A stretch of 42,284 nt of DNA from assembly GCA_023245415.1 (NCBI GenBank), contig JAHFKJ010000012.1, positions 1 through 42,284 on the forward strand, read 5' to 3'. The DNA is from Candidatus Gottesmanbacteria bacterium. GTDB taxonomy: Bacteria > Patescibacteriota > Microgenomatia > UBA10105. Below, piece by piece: positions 38,234 through 42,284 of this stretch (the stretch's first letter is position 1; every line of letters starts with the position of its first letter). The notes below the pieces were generated by a model. That model saw only the letters and a list, made by a program, of their open reading frames with translations, was not told the origin of the DNA and did not search any database. Both the position numbers and the translations under genes were made by a program.

Positions 38234-39664
38234 ATGTCGAAGCAAAAATTTTATATTACCAGTGCCATTCCTTATGTCAACGCCGCACCGCACATTGGTC
38301 ATGCTCAAGAATTTGTGTATGCCGATACTTACCGCCGGTATCAAAAACTTTTGGGGAAAAATGTACTTTATTTATGCGGAGCGGATGAAAACGCGTTGAA
38401 AATTTTCCAGGCTGCGCAAATTGCTAAACAAAAGCCCAAAGAGTTTACAGATATCCATAATCATGAATTTTTGGAGTTAGCCAAACAGCTCAACGTTCAA
38501 TTTGATGTCTGGCAAAGAGGCACAGACCCAATCCATCACCTGCCAGCTTCCCAAAAACTGTGGGAGCTGTGCGCAAATAATGGTGATATTTATAAAAAAT
38601 CCTACACGGGACTGTATTGTGTGGGGTGTGAAATGTTTTATACACAAGACGAATTAAACGAAAAAGGGGAGTGCTTCGAACATCCGGGAAAAAAGCTTGA
38701 CGTAGTCTCTGAAGAAAATTATTTTTTTCGTCTTTCAAAGTACCAATCATTCTTAGAAAATTTAATCACCATTGACAAACTTAAGATCACTCCTGCCGTC
38801 CGGAAGAATGAAGTTCTTGCTTTTATCAAACGCGGTCTTGAAGACTTCTCTATCTCGCGAAGCAAAGAGCGGGCGCGCGGATGGGGCATACCAGTCCCAG
38901 GTGATGCCAATCAAATCATGTACGTCTGGTTTGACGCTTTAAATATTTATCAGAGCGGTATTGGATTCGGGTGGGATGAAGAAAAATATGCAAACTGGTC
39001 GCCGCAAGATCTTATGGTAATTGGTAAAGGTATCACCCGCTTCCATGCCATATACTGGCCTGCCATCCTCCAATCAGCCGGACTTAATATACCGAAACAA
39101 CTGTTTGTCCATGGTTATTTAACAGTTGACGGACAAAAAATGTCCAAAACACTAGGTAACGTCGTTGATCCAATTTCCGTAGTTAAGAAATTTGGCACTG
39201 ATGCCACCCGCTACTATTTACTGCGCGAAATTCCCAGTACCAGTGATGGAGATTTTTCACAGCGTCGGTTCAAAGAAGTTTACAACGCTGATTTAGCAAA
39301 TGGATTAGGCAACTTAGTATCACGTGTAGCAAAACTATGCGAAAATATTTCTATATCACCGGCTAAAAAAATAGAGTTGGCACACGAATATGTTAAAGAA
39401 GTCGAATCCTTCCATTTTGACTGGGTACTTACATTTTTGTGGGATCGAATTAAAATTGTCGATAAATATATTAACGATCAAGAGCCCTGGAAAATCACAG
39501 ATCAGGCAAAATTAACTGTTGTCTTAAATCATGCCTCAGCGGAAATTAGAGAGATTGTTTACCATCTGCAACCTTTTTTACCCGAAACCGCGGAAAAAAT
39601 TCTCTCCCAATTTTCCGCTATACACATCACACCACAAAAACCGCTCTTCCCCCGACTTATGTAA
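38234..39664 (+). CDS. metG: Methionyl-tRNA synthetase
   Basis: FYITSAIPYVNAAPHIGHAQEFVYADTYRRY, CVGCEMFYTQDEL, VHGYLTVDGQKMSKTLGNVVDP. Confidence 0.97.
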   Translation: MSKQKFYITSAIPYVNAAPHIGHAQEFVYADTYRRYQKLLGKNVLYLCGADENALKIFQAAQIAKQKPKEFTDIHNHEFLELAKQLNVQFDVWQRGTDPIHHLPASQKLWELCANNGDIYKKSYTGLYCVGCEMFYTQDELNEKGECFEHPGKKLDVVSEENYFFRLSKYQSFLENLITIDKLKITPAVRKNEVLAFIKRGLEDFSISRSKERARGWGIPVPGDANQIMYVWFDALNIYQSGIGFGWDEEKYANWSPQDLMVIGKGITRFHAIYWPAILQSAGLNIPKQLFVHGYLTVDGQKMSKTLGNVVDPISVVKKFGTDATRYYLLREIPSTSDGDFSQRRFKEVYNADLANGLGNLVSRVAKLCENISISPAKKIELAHEYVKEVESFHFDWVLTFLWDRIKIVDKYINDQEPWKITDQAKLTVVLNHASAEIREIVYHLQPFLPETAEKILSQFSAIHITPQKPLFPRLM

Positions 39665-39683
39665 AATATAATAGGGGAGACTT

Positions 39684-40496
39684 ATGTATTTAATTGACAC
39701 ACATTGCCATCTCAATTTCCAGGCCTTTGACAATCAAGTTCCTGATATTGTGCGACGCGCTAAAAGGACCAATGTTGGAAAAATTATTATTCCCGGAACT
39801 GATATCGAGTCAAGTAAAAAAGCTGTCAAAATAGCTCAAACCTATGATAATTGCTGGGCAGCGGTTGGCATACATCCGCATCATGCACAAGATCCGAATC
39901 TGGTCATAAATAACGAACTGCGACATCAACTAGAAGAATTGCTGTCCCAAAATAGGGTAGTGGCTATAGGGGAGATCGGTTTGGATAATTATCTTTATAC
40001 CAAAACTAAGTATAACGACAGTAATAATTCTCAGGAAACTAAGCTCAAACAGAAAGAACTTCTTAAGATGCAGCTCGATCTGGCAGTTATCCACAATGTG
40101 CCGGCAATACTACATTGTCGCGAGGCTTATGATGAGATGACACAAACTATATCAAATAATTCCCGCATCCGTGAAAACCTACACGGAGTCTTCCACTGCT
40201 TCACCGGTAGCACCCGAAACCTGCAAGTGATAATTGCTATGGGATATTATGTGGGATTTGACGGCAACATCACCTATTCTCGCTCCTACTCTACCCTAGT
40301 CAGTTGTGCCCCGTTAGACCGAATACTTTTGGAAACGGATTCACCCTATTTAACACCCCATCCATTTCGGGGCCAGCGTAACGAACCAAAACATCTAAAT
40401 ATAGTGGCCGAAACCATAGCTAAATATCGTACCACTTCCTCGTCTGAAATTGCTGCTGCAACGACCAAAAACGCGGAAAAACTGTTTAATATTTGA
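39684..40496 (+). CDS. tatD: TatD-family DNase/hydrolase
   Basis: LIDTHCHLNF, AVGIHPHHA, AIGEIGLDNY, GVFHCFTGS, ILLETDSPYLTPHPFRGQRNEPKH. Confidence 0.95.
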   Translation: MYLIDTHCHLNFQAFDNQVPDIVRRAKRTNVGKIIIPGTDIESSKKAVKIAQTYDNCWAAVGIHPHHAQDPNLVINNELRHQLEELLSQNRVVAIGEIGLDNYLYTKTKYNDSNNSQETKLKQKELLKMQLDLAVIHNVPAILHCREAYDEMTQTISNNSRIRENLHGVFHCFTGSTRNLQVIIAMGYYVGFDGNITYSRSYSTLVSCAPLDRILLETDSPYLTPHPFRGQRNEPKHLNIVAETIAKYRTTSSSEIAAATTKNAEKLFNI

Positions 40497-40514
40497 GTTT
40501 CTCTCAAACTGACT

Positions 40515-40543
40515 TTGACTTAGTTTTTGTTCACTGGTACACT
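40515..40543 (+). promoter_or_regulatory. Sigma70-type promoter TTGACT-N17-TACACT, 6 nt before the MNT start codon
   Basis: TTGACT 40515-40520; TACACT 40538-40543; ATG 40550. Confidence 0.65.
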
Positions 40544-40549
40544 TAAATT

Positions 40550-40975
40550 ATGTTGGATGCGACCCAAATCACCGCTTTACAGCAATATTTTAAGACACAA
40601 GAAAAAATCATCGCCGTCTATTTATACGGATCATTTGCTCGTGGAACAAACAATGCTCTAAGCGATATCGATCTGGCAGTAATGCTAAGATCTATTGATG
40701 CTACCACTTCCCAATTTCATTTGAATGTAATTGGCGAAATAAATCAAATTCTACAAACTGATGCAATAGATGTACAAATTCTTTCTCCTCAATCCCCACC
40801 TGTATTGACATTATCCATGTTAAAAGGACAGTTAATTTACTGCAGTAATCCAATCATCAGAGTTAGCATTGAGTCACAAATTTTATCTCGGTATCAAGAT
40901 TACCAACCATTTTTAAATGTTCAACTTGAAGCGATGAAAAATCGTTTCCGGAAAGGTACCTATGCCGGTGGATAA
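40550..40975 (+). CDS. mntA: MNT-type nucleotidyltransferase (MntA-like antitoxin)
   Basis: YLYGSFARGTNNALSDIDLAV = GSx10DxD; overlaps the HEPN partner by 14 nt. Confidence 0.85.
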   Translation: MLDATQITALQQYFKTQEKIIAVYLYGSFARGTNNALSDIDLAVMLRSIDATTSQFHLNVIGEINQILQTDAIDVQILSPQSPPVLTLSMLKGQLIYCSNPIIRVSIESQILSRYQDYQPFLNVQLEAMKNRFRKGTYAGG

Positions 40976-41396
40976 TTCGACTTTGCAGTCAAAACTGCAG
41001 CAATTAGAAGAATACTTATCGGATGTAAAGAAACTGCGCAGTCGCGGTGAAGCTGAATTTGTTGAACGCTCTGATACTGAAGTATTGGCCGAACGGCATA
41101 TAGAAAAAGCTTGTCAAGCGGTACTTGATATCGCAAATCATATAATTGCTGAACAGGGACTCGGGCAACCGACTATGTATCGGGACTTAGGCTATATATT
41201 GGCTAAGGCCAATATAATAACCAATGAACTAGCTGCGAAATTAGAAAAAATCGCTAAATTCAGAAATCGCCTGGTCCATGAATACGCGCATCTTGATGCC
41301 AAAATTATATATCAAATAGTCCATAACGACATTGAAGATCTCGTTGAATTTGCTACTCAAATACACAAATATTTCTCAGATACGAATGAAGTATAA
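40962..41396 (+). CDS. hepT: HEPN-domain (DUF86/HepT-like) toxin
   Basis: ERHIEKACQAVLDIANHIIAE, IAKFRNRLVHEYAHLD (Rx4HxY). Confidence 0.85.
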   Translation: MPVDNSTLQSKLQQLEEYLSDVKKLRSRGEAEFVERSDTEVLAERHIEKACQAVLDIANHIIAEQGLGQPTMYRDLGYILAKANIITNELAAKLEKIAKFRNRLVHEYAHLDAKIIYQIVHNDIEDLVEFATQIHKYFSDTNEV

Positions 41397-41531
41397 ATTT
41401 CAGAATGTTTTCTTTATTGTACGTTTTTACCCAGATACTTCCGCGTGAGGTATTATTTGGTGAGTAATGTCCTTTTCCTGGATTCTTAAACACTTTTTGG
41501 TGTTTCAGTATCTTAAGCTAATGTAAAAAAA

Positions 41532-42284
41532 TTATTTTTTCTTAATAAGTCGCGGGTATATTTGTTCCACGGAATTTTTTGCCTCTGCTATAACAGCATC
41601 TGCTTTAGTCATCAAATCACTAGCTTGATCCCTGAGGTCTTTAGCCTTTCGTCTCAATAAATCTGCACTATTACTGCTTTCCTGATAACTTTTCATCATC
41701 TCAAGTTCATCCGGAGTAAATTTCATTACCTCAAGGGCTTTTTTGAGCATAAGTTGCTCCCGACTACATTTAAGGTCCGGAGTTTTAACAGTAATAATAA
41801 TTTCATAAATATCTGCTATATTGGGAGCATAATTAAATTCACCCTGCCGACCTTCTCCACGTAAATTTCCAACTTCACTCATAAGTCGAACAATATACTC
41901 TCCTGTAAATCCTTCGAAACCAAGAGACTCAATATCACCATCCCGATATGCGTTGTGTCCATTTAATCCATGTCCTTCTTTTTTATGATGGACAATAGTA
42001 TAAATCATACTCCCAGTTTCTACACCCTCGACGCTTTGGGCGTATTTTTGGGTTCGTATAAATAGCGCTGCTTCAACAGGAAAATAACTTAAAACTTCCG
42101 CCAGTTCAGAACTGATGCCCGGGACAGCATCCTTTATCTGGATAATCAGACTGTTTCGCGGATCTTCAGATTGATTTGGCTCTTGGGGTACCGGACTCCA
42201 ATCATCACTGTTTTCCAAGAATTCATAAGCCGACTCGGCACTAACATAGTTACCCCCCCAGGCTGTACCACTTAGCTTACCTTT
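41532..42284 (-). CDS. Hypothetical protein, partial: reading frame stays open to the window edge
   Basis: The track starts at a TTG (42218), but the same frame continues upstream without a stop (KGKLSGTAWGGNYVSAESAYEFLENSDDW). C-terminal coiled coil. Confidence 0.65.
   Translation of the reverse strand, partial: KGKLSGTAWGGNYVSAESAYEFLENSDDWSPVPQEPNQSEDPRNSLIIQIKDAVPGISSELAEVLSYFPVEAALFIRTQKYAQSVEGVETGSMIYTIVHHKKEGHGLNGHNAYRDGDIESLGFEGFTGEYIVRLMSEVGNLRGEGRQGEFNYAPNIADIYEIIITVKTPDLKCSREQLMLKKALEVMKFTPDELEMMKSYQESSNSADLLRRKAKDLRDQASDLMTKADAVIAEAKNSVEQIYPRLIKKK

Noticed and set aside
41488-41505. AAACAC-TTTTTG-GTGTTT stem after the HEPN gene
   Set aside because: Weak AT-rich stem with no U-tract; terminator call not supported.
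1-42284. Alternative genetic code (UGA as Gly, as in some CPR lineages)
   Set aside because: TGA serves as a normal stop (e.g. grpE and the pilO-like gene) and proteins end where expected.

Overview
The window is 42.3 kb of AT-rich bacterial chromosome with dense gene packing and no rRNA or tRNA genes that I could recognise. It looks like a Patescibacteria/CPR genome, perhaps Microgenomates. That placement is inferred from compact proteins, protein style and gene neighbourhoods, not from a database search. Core blocks: nusA (split by a frameshift)-infB-DHH; a CIRCE-controlled hrcA-grpE-dnaK-dnaJ heat-shock locus; murJ; rpsT; pilN/pilO-like genes; LCP protein and tpiA; a lipase/GDPD/acpS lipid block; two UvrD-family helicases; FemAB-like; CPBP protease; rmuC; metG; tatD; and a MNT/HEPN toxin-antitoxin pair. 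The most unusual region is about 16.0-22.3 kb. It holds an apparent run of modular surface proteins built from a shared N-terminal membrane module, paralogous Cys-rich ectodomains, (TP)n linkers, a shared C-terminal domain, and an LPxTG-like P-x-[T/A]-G plus TM tail. Two of these genes carry an exact 119-bp repeat in the same codon phase, 792 bp (264 codons) apart, so recombination would fuse them in frame. Other leads: a DHH-family protein that has lost its catalytic motifs, a terminator-like hairpin in the nusA leader, a heptamer repeat inside a helicase-nuclease gene, a hairpin array between convergent genes, and promoter-like hexamers about 6 nt upstream of start codons that suggest leaderless mRNAs.
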